Source of the DNA: Elymus sibiricus
Lineage: Eukaryota; Streptophyta; Magnoliopsida; Poales; Poaceae
Length of the DNA: 64,000 nt
Reading direction: 5' to 3'
NCBI GenBank assembly: GCA_039707655.1
Contig: CM077676.1
Coordinates: 375,662,114 to 375,726,113 of the forward strand
The notes under the pieces are model-generated. The model was not told where the DNA came from. It did no database searches and saw only the letters and a list, made by a program, of their open reading frames with translations. The translations under genes and the position numbers were made by a program. Below, one piece after another: positions 47,137-57,284 of the stretch (position 1 is its first letter; every line of letters begins with the position of its first letter).

Positions 47137-47904
47137 ATGGATCACTTGTTCCCGCCGCATCCCACGACGCAACTCGTACTTCGGACCTGTGCTCGTGATG
47201 CGACTGGTTTTCCAGCTATCCTGATCGCCCTCCTGACCAGATTGGGCTACCGCTGGTACCCCGAGTACATGGTTTACAAGGATTTCCGCGAGTTCAACCA
47301 GGAGCAGTATCATGCCGATGTTCGTATCTTTGATCAGCGGGACGACTCCGACACTGAGTTGCACACTTTTCACGGTATCGGCGTGACGATTGATATGGCA
47401 GTCCATGACGCTGCCCATTCTGCTGTCGCACGTCTTCGTGGCGAGCATAGTCGCTTGGATGACTCCGAGTTCAGATACATTCCATATGCCCCTGCTGGAG
47501 ATGATACCGGATACTACCCAGCTGTCTGTGCCCCATACGAGCGACGTCGATACGGCCCGCAGGTTTTGATTCAGTGCACTCAGGCTCTGGATCCCACTGC
47601 CCGGGCTCTTGCCGTCGAGTTGTTTGCTACTCGCGCACGTCTCTATGAGGCTATGACACAGTTGCTACCAGTTGTTTGGGCAGGGATACATCCAGAGTAC
47701 ATTCTTTACCCGCGCAGGACTCAGATGCTTGCAGGTATCGATTGGCCTGCTGTTGGAGGTCGCACACCCACACGTGGACCTCTCCTCCCAGCTCGAGATC
47801 GGGTTCTGCATCAGAGTAATCATGGAGCACAGGACCTTTCTACCGTGGACACTCATCGTCAGCACCAGCAGTTACCTGGTTTCAGTGGTATTCCCCGACG
47901 TTGA
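47137..47904 (+). CDS. Extra ORF between primer site and gag in family C, function unknown
   Basis: 255 codons from MDHLFPPHPTTQLVL. An upstream in-frame ATG at 47083 exists, but 47137 follows TTTCAG, which could be a splice acceptor, and fits the hydrophilic start better. The protein is soluble-looking, without signal peptide or membrane segment. It holds YRWYPEYMVYKDFREF, a stretch with FHGIGVTIDMAVHDAAHSA, then EFRYIPYAP, and ends in a Gln/Arg-rich tail whose last part may be frameshifted. I recognise no enzyme motif. Extra ORFs near gag are known in several plant gypsy lineages, generally without assigned function. It is the most intact reading frame of family C, since gag after it has stops. 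Confidence 0.6.
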   Translation: MDHLFPPHPTTQLVLRTCARDATGFPAILIALLTRLGYRWYPEYMVYKDFREFNQEQYHADVRIFDQRDDSDTELHTFHGIGVTIDMAVHDAAHSAVARLRGEHSRLDDSEFRYIPYAPAGDDTGYYPAVCAPYERRRYGPQVLIQCTQALDPTARALAVELFATRARLYEAMTQLLPVVWAGIHPEYILYPRRTQMLAGIDWPAVGGRTPTRGPLLPARDRVLHQSNHGAQDLSTVDTHRQHQQLPGFSGIPRR

Positions 47905-48155
47905 TGTAGCCTTTGCTATGTCCCATTGTTGTATTCCCTATCGTGTGCCTGCGCGCCGCCTAGTATGTCTAGCTGTTTCAATTTCTGGACTTATGTTGTC
48001 CGCCTGTAACCAACTTGTGTATGGATCTGTATGTCTCAATTGGCTACTGATATGAATCTATTGCACTATTTGTTCGCTGTCGTGTTACATCATGCTTGTC
48101 TCTAAACACTTGTAGTAATTTTTACTAAACTACCCCCTGTTAAATCTTTAGCAGG

Positions 48156-49313
48156 ATGGTTAGACCCGCAGGTTGTGGTCGTGGCCGTGCTGCCCAACAG
48201 CCACCACCACCAGACTATATGACAGCTATGATGCAGCAATTTGAGCTGAACCGTCAGTTCATGGTTGGAATCATGGCTCAGTTCCCAAACCAGAACCTGA
48301 ATGCTCAGAATCAGCAACCCGCCCCAATAACTCTGCAGGAGTTTGTGCGTCTCAGCCCTACTATTTTCCGCAACTCTGAACAGCCACTGGATGCTGATGA
48401 CTGGCTTCGCGACATCGCCTTCGAGATGGAATCTGCCAATGTCGCCCCTGCCAATCTTGTCACCTTCGCGTCCTACTTCTTGAAGGGTCATGTTGCTCAA
48501 TGCTGGGACACCCACATGCGTTCACTACCTGCTGGGACAGTCATTACCTGGATCGAGTTTCAGACTGCTTTCCGTGCCCGTTACATTCCTCAATGAATTA
48601 TGGACCGGAAGAAAAGAGAGTTTCGCAACCTCACTCAGGGCAATAAAACTGTCGAAGCTTATCAACGGGAATTCCTTGAATTATCTCGCTATGCTGAAGA
48701 AGACATTGCCACTGATGCCCGCAGACAGGAAAAGTTCCATGATGGACTTCACCCAGACCTCAAGCTTGCACTAGCTGTTCATGACTTCACCGACTTCGCC
48801 ACCCTGGTGAACAAGGCTATCCAGGTTGAGACCGCTCAGAAAGAACACAAGAATGCCATCAAGCGCCACCATGACGTTAGCTCATCTTCGGGCTCATCAT
48901 TGCAGAAGTGTTGTATCTGGATTCCTCACAGCATGTACCATCCAGCTGCACCTCCTCCACCGCCGGGGCAGCCAAGATCTCATGCTCCACTGCTTCGAGC
49001 TCCTGCTCCCCGTCCCGATAATGGGCTCTGCTACAAGTGTGGCCGTTCAGGTCACCGTTCCAGAGAATGCCCTCAGAATCAGAATTAGCTTGCACTTCCC
49101 TCTGCTGGCCGTGGTAACAATCAGCCTCGCAACAATAATGCCATGCCTTCTTATGGTCGTGGTCAAGCTTACCATGTTGATCTGAATGAAGCTCAAGATC
49201 AGCTTGCTACTGTGAACGGTACTATCCTTGTTTACTCAGTACCACCTCCTATTTTAATTGATTCAGGAGCATCGCATTCACTTTATGCTAAAGTCCTTTG
49301 CATTCGCGCATGA
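48156..49313 (+). pseudogene. gag-protease remnant of family C
   Basis: One frame of 385 codons from MVRPAGCGRG, broken by TGA at 48594-48596 and TAG at 49086-49088, with phase kept throughout. The capsid region includes DADDWLRDIAFEME and AYQREFLELSRYAEED, typical of chromovirus gag. A zinc knuckle CYKCGRSGHRSREC (CX2CX4HX4C) lies near codon 300. The protease start LIDSGASHSLY, with its catalytic Asp-Ser-Gly, is at 49257-49289. Protease then stops at 49311, and the next sequence leads to the purine tract, so the rest of protease and all of RT, RNase H and integrase are deleted. Confidence 0.82.
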
Positions 49314-49423
49314 CATTAGATATGAACCGTTGCACAATCCGTTAATGGGAAATTCTCCCGCGGGCCCATGCCAAGCCTCCTTGATATGAATACCCCGTTC
49401 TCTTTCAGCCTAGCTCTTAATTC

Positions 49424-49456
49424 TCGGGACGAGAATTTCTTTTAGAGGAGGAGAAT
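49424..49456 (+). other. Family C polypurine tract region
   Basis: CTCGGGACGAGAATTTC then AGAGGAGGAGAA before the LTR start. Confidence 0.75.
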
Positions 49457-50307
49457 TGTAACATCCCCATGTATTAAGCATAGTGACCATCTGTTAATCA
49501 TGCCAAGTCATCATTAATTACAATGCTTGATCACATTAGAATCATATCTCATCTCAAATTCCAATTCAAATTGCAATTCAAATTTAAAGTGAATTTAAAA
49601 GTTGATCAAATTCAGGAACTAAATAGTTCATGATATTGCAAATATTCCCAAAGCAATTATAAAAATATACTCAACATTAGTTGAATTATTTAAATGACTC
49701 TAACATCATGAAACAGTAACAAAACAGCACCCTTTAATCCATTTTATTTAATCCAAAATTCAAATGAAATCAATTTGCCTCTAAACATTTTCTGTCAGTA
49801 CTATATATTGCATAATAATTATTGAGACAAGTTACACATTTTTACAAAAGTCTTTTGGAGCAAAAAGAAAATGCAAAATAGAAATACAAAACAAAACAGA
49901 AAATAAAAAGGAAAAAGACAGAAATGCACTGGTGGACTGGGCCTAAGTGGCATACAGTGCGGCCCAGCCCACCACGCTCGGCCTTTCCCTAACCTCCCGC
50001 CGCGCGCGCGCGCCCGAGCGCCTGTGCGCCGTCCACAGCGCTGGATGCTCGCTGTCGAGCATCCAGCGGTCCCTGGCGTGGATAAGGGCATCTCCACCGA
50101 CCCCCTCGTCGAACCCTAGCTCCCATTTGCCCCCTCGCCCTCTCTCTCCCACGCTTTCGGCGGCGCCCGAAAGCTCCGCCGCCGCACATCTCTCGCCGTC
50201 GCGGCCACCGAGCTCCGTCCGCCTCGCCGAGTTGTCCATCAGCCTCCCCGTCGTCGACTACGTCAGCTGGACCGACTAGAACGAGCCGGGAGCCCCTACA
50301 TCGAGCT
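49457..50307 (+). repeat. Family C 3' LTR, truncated
   Basis: Matches 42714-43560 closely, then changes to the family B LTR tail at a shared TCGAGCT (50301-50307). About 3.2 kb of LTR are missing. Confidence 0.88.
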
Positions 50308-50467
50308 TATGAATTCGAACCCTCGAGGCCCCTGGCTTGTAATATAAAGCTTGAATTATTTTATTTTGTGTCCAGAGTTGTGTTGTGATATCTTCCAGTG
50401 AGTCCCTGGTCTTGAGCGTGCGCATTTGCGTGTATGGTTGGTGCACGGTCGAGCCGGGGGCGGCCCA
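50301..50467 (+). repeat. Family B 3' LTR, tail
   Basis: Matches the last about 165 bases of the B LTR (37835-37999), including TAATATAAAGCTTGAATTA, which is B-specific. It ends GGCGGCCCA and is followed by CTTCT. Confidence 0.85.
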
Positions 50468-50703
50468 CTTCTAGTCCAGTAAAAATTAATCCAAAGTTTT
50501 TTTCTTGTTTGGACACTTTTTGATAATGATTTTCTGAAAAGGCAAAAACAAGCAGAAAACAACAACTGGCACTGGGCACTGGGTTAATAGGTTGGTCCGA
50601 AAAAATGATATATAATGGCATATAATTGCATATAAAACATCCAAGATTGATACTATAATAGCAAGGAACAATAAAAAATTATAGATACGTTGGAGACTTA
50701 TCA
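50468..50703 (-). repeat. A'' LTR, remainder, with the right CTTCT duplication
   Basis: CTTCT at 50468-50472 is the right target duplication of family B. The sequence continues the - strand A''-type LTR into its U3 head, ending GGAGACTTATCA. Confidence 0.87.
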
Positions 50704-51123
50704 AGCATCCCCAAGCTTAATTCCTGCTCGTCCTCGATTAGGTAAATGATAAAAACAGAATTTTTGATGTGGAATGCTACCTATCATGTTTCATCATGTA
50801 ATCTTTCTCTTACGGTATGAATAATAAGACCCGAATGATTCAAAGAATAGTCTATAGTTTGATATAAAGACATCAATACTCAGGCATACTAATAAACAGT
50901 CATGTCTTTCAAAAAAAAAAATACTAAAGAACGTTATCCCTACAAAATCATATAATCCTGTTATGCTCCATCTTCTTAACACAAAATATTTATCATGAAC
51001 AAGCCCGGTTTTAGCCAAGCAATTGGTTCATACTTTTTAACGCGCTTTAGCTTTTTCAACCCCCACGCAATACATGAGCGCAAGCCATGGATATAGCACT
51101 ATGGGTGGAATAGAGTGCGGTGG
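50704..51123 (-). other. A'' interior 3' end, non-coding
   Basis: A reversed polypurine tract and sequence matching 9775-10206 in reverse. It is cut at 51123 by family D. No gene. Confidence 0.8.
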
Positions 51124-52223
51124 TGATGACCCACAAGTATAGGGGATCAATCGTAGTCCTTTCGATAAGTAAGAGTGTCGAACCCAACGAGGAGCAGAAG
51201 GTAATGACAAGCGGCTTTCAGCAAGGTATTTTCTGGAAGCACTGAAATTATCGGTAACGAGTAATTTGATAGCAAGATAATTTGTAACAAGTGATAAGTA
51301 GCAATAGTAACTAAGCTGCAGCAAGGTAGCCCAATCCTTTTTGTTGCAAAGGACAGGCCGGAACGGTATCTTATAATAAGCTAAACGTTCTCGAGGACAC
51401 ATGGGAATTTCATCTAGTCACTTTCATCATGTTTGTTTGATTCACGTTCGCTACTTTGATAATTTGATATGTGGGTGGACCGGTGCTTGGGTGCTGTTCT
51501 TACTTGAACAAGCCTCCCACTTATGATTAATCCCTCTCGCAAGGATCCGCAAATACGAAAGAAGAATTAAGATAAATCTAACCATACCATTAAATATATG
51601 GATCCAAATCAGCCCCTTACGGAATAGCGCATAAACTAGGGTTTAAGCTTCTGTCACTCTAGCAACCCATCATCTAATTACTACTCCACAATGCATTCCC
51701 TTAGGCCCAAAGATGGTGAAGTGCCATGTAGTCGACGTTCACATGACACCACTAAGAGAATCAACAACATACATATCATCAAAATATCGAACGAATACCA
51801 AATTCACAAGATTACTTATGACAAGACTTCTCCTATGTCCTCAAGAACAAAAGTAACTACTCACACATCATATTCATGTCCAAGATCAGAGGGGTATTGA
51901 ATAGCATAATGGATCTGAACATATAATCTTCCACCAGATAAACCAACTAGCATCAACTACAAGATGTAATCAACACTACTAGCAACCCACAGGTACCAAT
52001 CTGAGGTTTTGAGACAAAGATTGAATACAAGAGATGAACTAGGGTTTGAGATGAGATGGTGCTGGTGAAGATGTTGATGAAGATTGGTCCTCCCACGATG
52101 AGAGGGTTGTTGGTGATGACGATGGCTTCGATTTCCCCCTCCCGGAGGGAAGTATCCCCGGCGGAATCGCTTCGCCAGAGAGCAAAAGTGCTCCTGCCCA
52201 AGTTTCGCCTTGAGACGGCGGCG
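51124..52223 (-). repeat. Family D 3' LTR, U3 end missing
   Basis: The + strand starts TGATGACCCACAAGTATAGG and continues about 1.1 kb. It then passes without a gap into the reversed end of pol at CTCCCATTTAGAG (52224). Its first about 340 bases match 56784-57121. Confidence 0.82.
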
Positions 52224-53739
52224 CTCCCATTTAGAGAGGAGTTTTCCTGCAAAAAATCTAAAACGAGAATTGTACAATAGAACATACTAACCCACTTTGA
52301 ATTCCCGTTTTTGAATTCTTTTATCATGCCATCTTTTAACTTTTTCTTTAAACAATTTGGCATTTTCATAAGCTTGGGTTCTCCATTCATCTAGGGAGCT
52401 AATATCAAATAACCTCTTTTCACCGGCAAGTTTAAAATCATAATTGAGTTCTTTAATTGCCCAATATGCTTTATGCTCTAACTCTAGAGGTAAATGACAT
52501 GCTTTTCCATAAACCATTTTATAAGGAGACATACCCATATGATTGTTATAAGCAGTTCTATAAGCCCATAATGCATCGTGAAGTTTCTTAGACCAATTCT
52601 TTCTAGATCTATTGACGGTCTTCTGCAAAATTAACTTTATTTCTCTATTGCTCAATTCAACTTGACCACTAGATTGAGGGTGATAGGGAGATGCAATTCT
52701 ATGGTTGACATCATATTTAGCAAGCAGTTTACGGAATGCACCATGAATAAAATGTGAACCACCATCAGTCATTAAATATCTAGGGCTCCGAACCTCGGGA
52801 AAATAACTTCTTTAAGCATTTTAATAGAAGTGTTATGATCAGCACTACTAGTTGGAATAGCTTCTACCCACTTAGTAACGTAATCAATAGCAACTAAAAT
52901 ATGTGTATACCCATTAGAGGAAGGAAAAGGTCCCATATAATCAAATCCCCAAACATCAAATGGTTCAATAACAAGTGAATAATTCATAGGCATTTCCTGA
53001 CGTCTACCAATATTCCCAATTCTTTGACATTCATCACAAGATAAGACAAACTTACGAGCATCCTTGAAAAGAGTAGGCCAATGAAAACCAGATTGTAGTA
53101 CCTTATGTGCAGTTCTGTCTCCCGCATGGTGTCCTTCGTAAGCCTCGGAATGACACTTCCATAGGATTTGTTCCTGTTCATGCTCAGGTATACAACGTCT
53201 AATAATACCATCTACTCCATCTTTATAAAGATGTGGGTCATCCCAGAAGTAATGTCTTAAATCAAAGAAGAACTTTTTCTTTTGTTGGTATGTGAAACTA
53301 GGTGGTATAAATTTAGCAACAATATAATTAGCATAGTCTGCATACCATGGAATATTACGAGAAGCATTTATGACAACTAATTGCTCATCGGGAAAACTAT
53401 CATCAATAGGCAGTGGGTCATCAAGAATATTTTCCAACCTAGACAAGTTATCAGCTACGGGGTTCTCAGCTCCCTTCCTATCAGTAATATGCAAGTCAAA
53501 TTCTTGTAGCAATAGAACCCACCTAATGAGTCTAGGTTTAGCATCTTTTTTTTCCATAAGGTACTTTATAGCAGCATGATCGGTATGAACAATTACTTTA
53601 GAATCAACTATGTTAGATCTGAATTTATCACATGCAAATAAAACTGCTAGAAATTCTTTCTCAGTAGTAACATAATTTGTTTGAGCACTGTCTAGAGTTT
53701 TACTAGCATAATAGATAACATTTAATTTCTTATCAACTC
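52224..53739 (-). pseudogene. RNase H end and integrase of family D pol
   Basis: The - strand frame from just after the stop at 53741 includes the RNase H words [10 protein letters not shown] and [11 protein letters not shown], then the integrase zinc motif ([10 protein letters not shown] ... CDECQ), the core with [10 protein letters not shown], a frameshift at about 52775 (after FPRFGALDI), MTDGGSHF with the second Asp, and GQVELSNRE with the catalytic Glu. The frame continues to KREFKVG, a TAG at about 52287, then YNSRFRFFAGKLLSKWE, where the deletion into the LTR occurs. This order is standard for gypsy pol. Two breaks plus the deletion make it non-functional. Confidence 0.85.
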
Positions 53740-53740
53740 T

Positions 53741-55200
53741 CTATCCTAGAACATCGCCAACATCATAATCACTAGCATCACACATAATTTCAAAAGGAAA
53801 GTTCCAATCAGGTGGTTGAACAATAGGTGCAGAGGTTAAGGCTTTCTTAAGTGTTTCAAAGGCTTCTACACAATCATCATCAAAAACAAATGGAACATCT
53901 TTTTGCAAGAGATTAGTAAGAGGCCTAGAAATTTTAGAGAAGTCTTTAATAAACCTCCTATTGAAACCAGCATGACCAAGGAAACTTCTTATACCTCTAA
54001 TATCTTTAGCTGTATCTACTTCAATACCTCGTTCAGAAATTTTATGCCCCAAGACAATACCTTCATTCACCATAAAGTGGCACTTCTCCCAATTCAAGAC
54101 AAGATTAGTTTGTTCACATCTCTGCGAACTCGATCAAGGTTGCTTAAGCAATCATCAAAAGAAGTTCCGTAAACGGAAAAATCATCCATGAAAACCTCAA
54201 CAATCTTTTCACAAAAGTCAGAGAATATAGCAGTCATACATCTTTGAAAGGTAGCAGGTGCATTGCATAAACCAAAAGGCATACGTCTATAAGCATAAGT
54301 TCCAAAGGGACAAGTAAAGGTGGTTTTCTCTTGGCCGGCTTGTGATACAGGTATTTGAGAGAAGCCAGAATATCCATCACGAAAGCAAAAGTGTGTATGC
54401 TTGGACAATCTTTCTAACATTTGATCAATAAAAGGTAATTGGTAATGATCCTTTCTAGTGGCTTTTTTTAATTTTCTAAAATCAATTACCATCCTGTAAC
54501 CAGTTACAATTCTTTGTGGAAGGAGTTCATTTTTATCGTTAGGAACAACAGTAATGCCTCCTTTCTTAGGGACACAATGAACGGGACTTACCCATCTACT
54601 ATCAGCTATGGGATAGATTATACCTGCTTCCAGAAGCTTTAATACTTCAGTTCTTACCACCTCCTTCATCTTAGGATTTAATCGTCGTTGGTGGTCGACA
54701 ACTGGTTTAGCATCAGGCTCCATATTAATTTTGTGCTGACACAGAGTGGGACTAATGCCCTTAAGATCATCAAGAGTATATCCAATAGCAGCACGGTGCT
54801 TCCTCAGAGTTTTTAGTAATCTCTTTTCTTCATGCTCTGAAAGGTTAGCATTAATAATAACAGGATATATCTTCTTTTCATCTAGATAAGCATATTTCAA
54901 TGTATCAGGCAATTGTTTCAATTCAAATACAGGGTCACCCTTAGGTGGAGGAGGACCTCCAAGAGTTTCAACAGGCAAATTGTGTTTAAGGATAGGTGGT
55001 TGATCGAAGAACATCTTATCTATTTCATTTCTTTCATTCATGTGCATATCATTTTCATGGTCTAGCAAATATTGTTCTAACGGATCAGTAGGATTAACGG
55101 CAATAGAAGCAAGACCAATAATTTCATCTCTACTTAGAGATATTAAACTCATGAGATATATCACCAAAGTTAACACTGACAGTTTCTTTAGCGCAATCAA
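53741..55200 (-). pseudogene. Reverse transcriptase and RNase H start of family D pol
   Basis: The region from about 55150 carries DEIIGLASIAV and a linker, then RT with WVSPVHCVPKKGG, RMVIDFRKLKKATRKDHYQL, MPFGLCNAPATFQRCM and the catalytic FMDDFSVYG near 54190. A frameshift near 54097 moves the frame to MNWEKCHFMVNEGIVLGHKI and on to the RNase H start FEIMCDASDYDVG, which ends at a stop at 53741. Upstream, TAA at 55259 and a TAG near 55140 separate it from protease. The RT sequence is typical of the Athila lineage. It is inactive as it stands. Confidence 0.88.
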
Positions 55201-55258
55201 TCTTAGTATTAACAGTGTTCAAGAAAGGTCTACCAAATATAATGGGACAAAAATTATC

Positions 55259-56677
55259 TTATGGAGAATCGAGGACTAGAAAATCAGTAGGGTATTTTAT
55301 TTTTCTACACAAGACTTCAACATCTCTAAAGATCCCAAGCGGCATAATGGTATCTCTATTCGCAAGCTTAATAGTAACATCAATGTCCTCTATTTCAATA
55401 GGTGCCATATCATTCATAATTTCTTGATATAAGGTAAACGGAATAGCACTCACACTAGCACCCAAATCACATAAACCATGATAACAATGATCTCCTATTT
55501 TAATAGAGACAACAGGCTTGCCAATGACAGGTTTATTCTTATCTTTAGGATCAGGCTTAGCAATTCTAGTAGCTTCATCACAGAAGTAAATAACATGGCC
55601 ATCTATATTATCGACCAAGAGATCTTTAACCATGGCAACATTAGGTTCAACTTTAATTTGTTCAGAGGGTCTAGGTGCTCTAATATTACTTTTGTTAACC
55701 ACAGTTGAAACTTTAGCATGTTCCTTAATCCTAACAGGAAAAGGTGGTTTCTCAATATAAGCGATGGGCACAACTGGATCAACATTGTAAATGATAGTTT
55801 CTTCTTTAACTATAACAGGTTCCTCAATCTTTTCTTTAACAGGGGGATGATATTTAAACCACTTCTCCTTAGGGAGATCAACATGAGTAGCAAATGATTC
55901 ACAAAAGGAGGCTAATATCTTAGAGTCAAGTCCATATTTAGTGCTAAACTTATGAAAAGCATCGGTATCCATAAAAGATTTAACACAATCAAACTCAAGT
56001 ATTATACCTGACTCATTACCTTTGTAGAGTTTCCAATCTTCAGAGTTGCGTTTAATTCTTTCCAGAAGATCCCATCTGAATTCAATAGTTTTCTTCATAA
56101 AGGAGCCAGTCGAAGAAGAATCAAGCATGGTTTGATCATCATGAGAAAGCCGAGCATAAAAATTTTGTAAGATAATTTCTCTTGAGAGCTCATGATTGGG
56201 GCAGGTGTACATCATGTACTTAAGCCTCCCCCAAGCTTGAGCGATGCTTTCTCCTTTACGAGGCCAAAAATTATATATATAATTCTGATCACGATGAACC
56301 AGATGCATAGGATAAAACTTTTGATGAAATTCCAATTTCAATCGATTCCAATCCCACATTCCAATATCATCACATAGCCTATACCTTGTCAATGCCTTTC
56401 CCTTCAAAGATAAAGGGAAAACCTTCTTCTTAACTTCATCTCCGGGTAAACCTGCAAGCTTAAATAATCCACAAACTTCATCCACATAGATTAGGTGCAT
56501 ATCAGGATGTAGTGTTCCATCTCCTGCATAAGGATTAGCTAGCAGTTTCTCTATCATACCTGAAGGAATATCATAATAAATATTTTCAGTAGGTGTAGTA
56601 GGTTGAGGAGCAACTCTTTGTGCTTCAAGTCGAGTTGAAGATACCCCGAACAAACCCCTCAAAGGATTGTTTTCCAT
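55259..56677 (-). pseudogene. gag-protease of family D, frame open but cut off from pol
   Basis: 472 codons from MENNPLRGLFGVSS. The capsid region (about residues 60-190) includes KGKALTRYRL, NYIYNFWPRKGESIAQAWGR and LQNFYARLSHDDQTMLD. A Lys/Pro-rich linker follows, and near residue 400 comes the aspartic protease start LCDLGASVSAIPFTLY. The frame ends early at a TAA in place of the usual continuation, and matching protease-end sequence (IIFGRPFLNT) lies just beyond the stop. There is no CCHC knuckle, which is usual for Athila gag. Gag itself might still be made; polymerase from the same message could not. Confidence 0.85.
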
Positions 56678-56754
56678 AGTAACAAGTGACTGTAAATTTC
56701 AGCACGTAATATAAATGTTTCCTTACCAAATTCGACTTACCAAAGGCGCTTCAC

Positions 56755-56772
56755 TCCCCGGCAACAGCGCCA
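56755..56772 (-). other. Family D primer binding site, tRNA-Asp type
   Basis: The - strand TGGCGCTGTTGCCGGGGA, one difference from the consensus, 11 bases from the LTR end. Confidence 0.85.
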
Positions 56773-56783
56773 GAAAAGAATCT

Positions 56784-57121
56784 TGACGACCCACAAGTAT
56801 AGGGGATCAATTGTAGTCCTTTCGATAAGTAAGAGTGTCGAACCCAACGAGGAGCAGAAGGAAATGACAAGCGGTTTTCAGCAAGGTATTTTCTGCAAGC
56901 ACTGAAATTATCAGTAACGAGTAATTTGATAGCAAGATAATTTGTAACAAGTGACAAGTAGCAATAGTAACTAAGGTGCAGCAAGGTAGCCCAATCCTTT
57001 TTGTTGCAAAGGACAGGCCAGAACGGTCTCTTATAATAAGCTAAGCGTTCTCGAGGACACATGGGAATTTCATCTAGTCACTTTCATCATGTTTGTTTGA
57101 TTCGCGTTCGCTACTTTGATA
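56784..57121 (-). repeat. Family D 5' LTR, only the U5-side 338 bases
   Basis: Matches 51124-51462, then breaks at CTACTTTGATA, where an unrelated sequence begins. Confidence 0.85.
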
Positions 57122-57284
57122 CAAAGGGTCTTTTACATTTGTGCCCCTAACTGGAACCCACTACTCAGATTTGCCCCTAATTTCGAAGCATGCTCAAATT
57201 TGCCCCTCAACCGTTATGTGGTATTATAGAAATACCCCTAAGCGATGTTTTTGTGAGGTCTTCTCTAATTTATAAGCTTCGCAA
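57122..57284. other. Unclassified repeat piece with TTTGCCCCT repeats
   Basis: Starts CAAAGGGTCTTTTACATTTG and holds four loose repeats of the type ATTTGCCCCTAA at about 30-40 base spacing. It could be the terminal part of a DNA transposon inserted in family D. Angela then inserted into it. Confidence 0.35.

Larger units (their letters stand above)
42714..50307 (+). mobile_element. Family C gypsy element, chromovirus-like, pol deleted
   Basis: The 5' LTR is 42714-46804, followed by an iMet primer site, an extra ORF, a gag-protease remnant, a purine tract and a 3' LTR truncated after about 850 bases. The later half of the LTR is related to family B. The left flank is GTTGC; the right duplication is lost because the 3' LTR is joined by deletion to the family B LTR tail. 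RT, RNase H and integrase are absent. Confidence 0.87.
16038..50467 (+). mobile_element. Family B gypsy element, chromovirus-like, with nested insertions
   Basis: The LTR starts TGTAACACC and ends GCGCCACA before a tRNA-iMet primer site. With the insertions removed, the 5' LTR is 16038-16945 + 23991-26008 + 37006-37999, about 3.9 kb. The interior (38000-39167) is only about 1.2 kb and has no gag or pol. The 3' LTR is 39168-42713 plus the tail 50301-50467. The CTTCT duplication proves both ends. The tract CGGGACGAGA before the 3' LTR is typical of Tekay/Del chromoviruses; lineage is otherwise inferred. Long LTRs with an empty interior make it non-autonomous. Confidence 0.85.
51124..57121 (-). 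mobile_element. Family D, Athila-lineage gypsy element, decayed
   Basis: On the - strand: truncated 5' LTR (57121-56784), tRNA-Asp primer site, gag-protease, RT, RNase H, integrase, then a deletion that joins the end of pol to the middle of the 3' LTR (52223 to 51124). Gag and pol motifs are of the Athila type. Several stops and frameshifts make it inactive. Part of the 3' region, purine tract and U3 are lost. Confidence 0.88.

Noticed and set aside
47672..48055. 127-codon ORF overlapping the end of the family C extra ORF
   Set aside because: It overlaps 47137-47904 in another frame, is rich in Cys, Val and Leu, and has no supporting similarity.
51957..52390. Two overlapping - strand ORFs (51957-52277 and 51953-52390)
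   Set aside because: They are chimeras formed where the deletion joined pol to the 3' LTR of family D.
775..56772. tRNA-like words at LTR edges
   Set aside because: They are 12-18 base primer sites complementary to tRNA 3' ends. No cloverleaf-length tRNA gene surrounds any of them.
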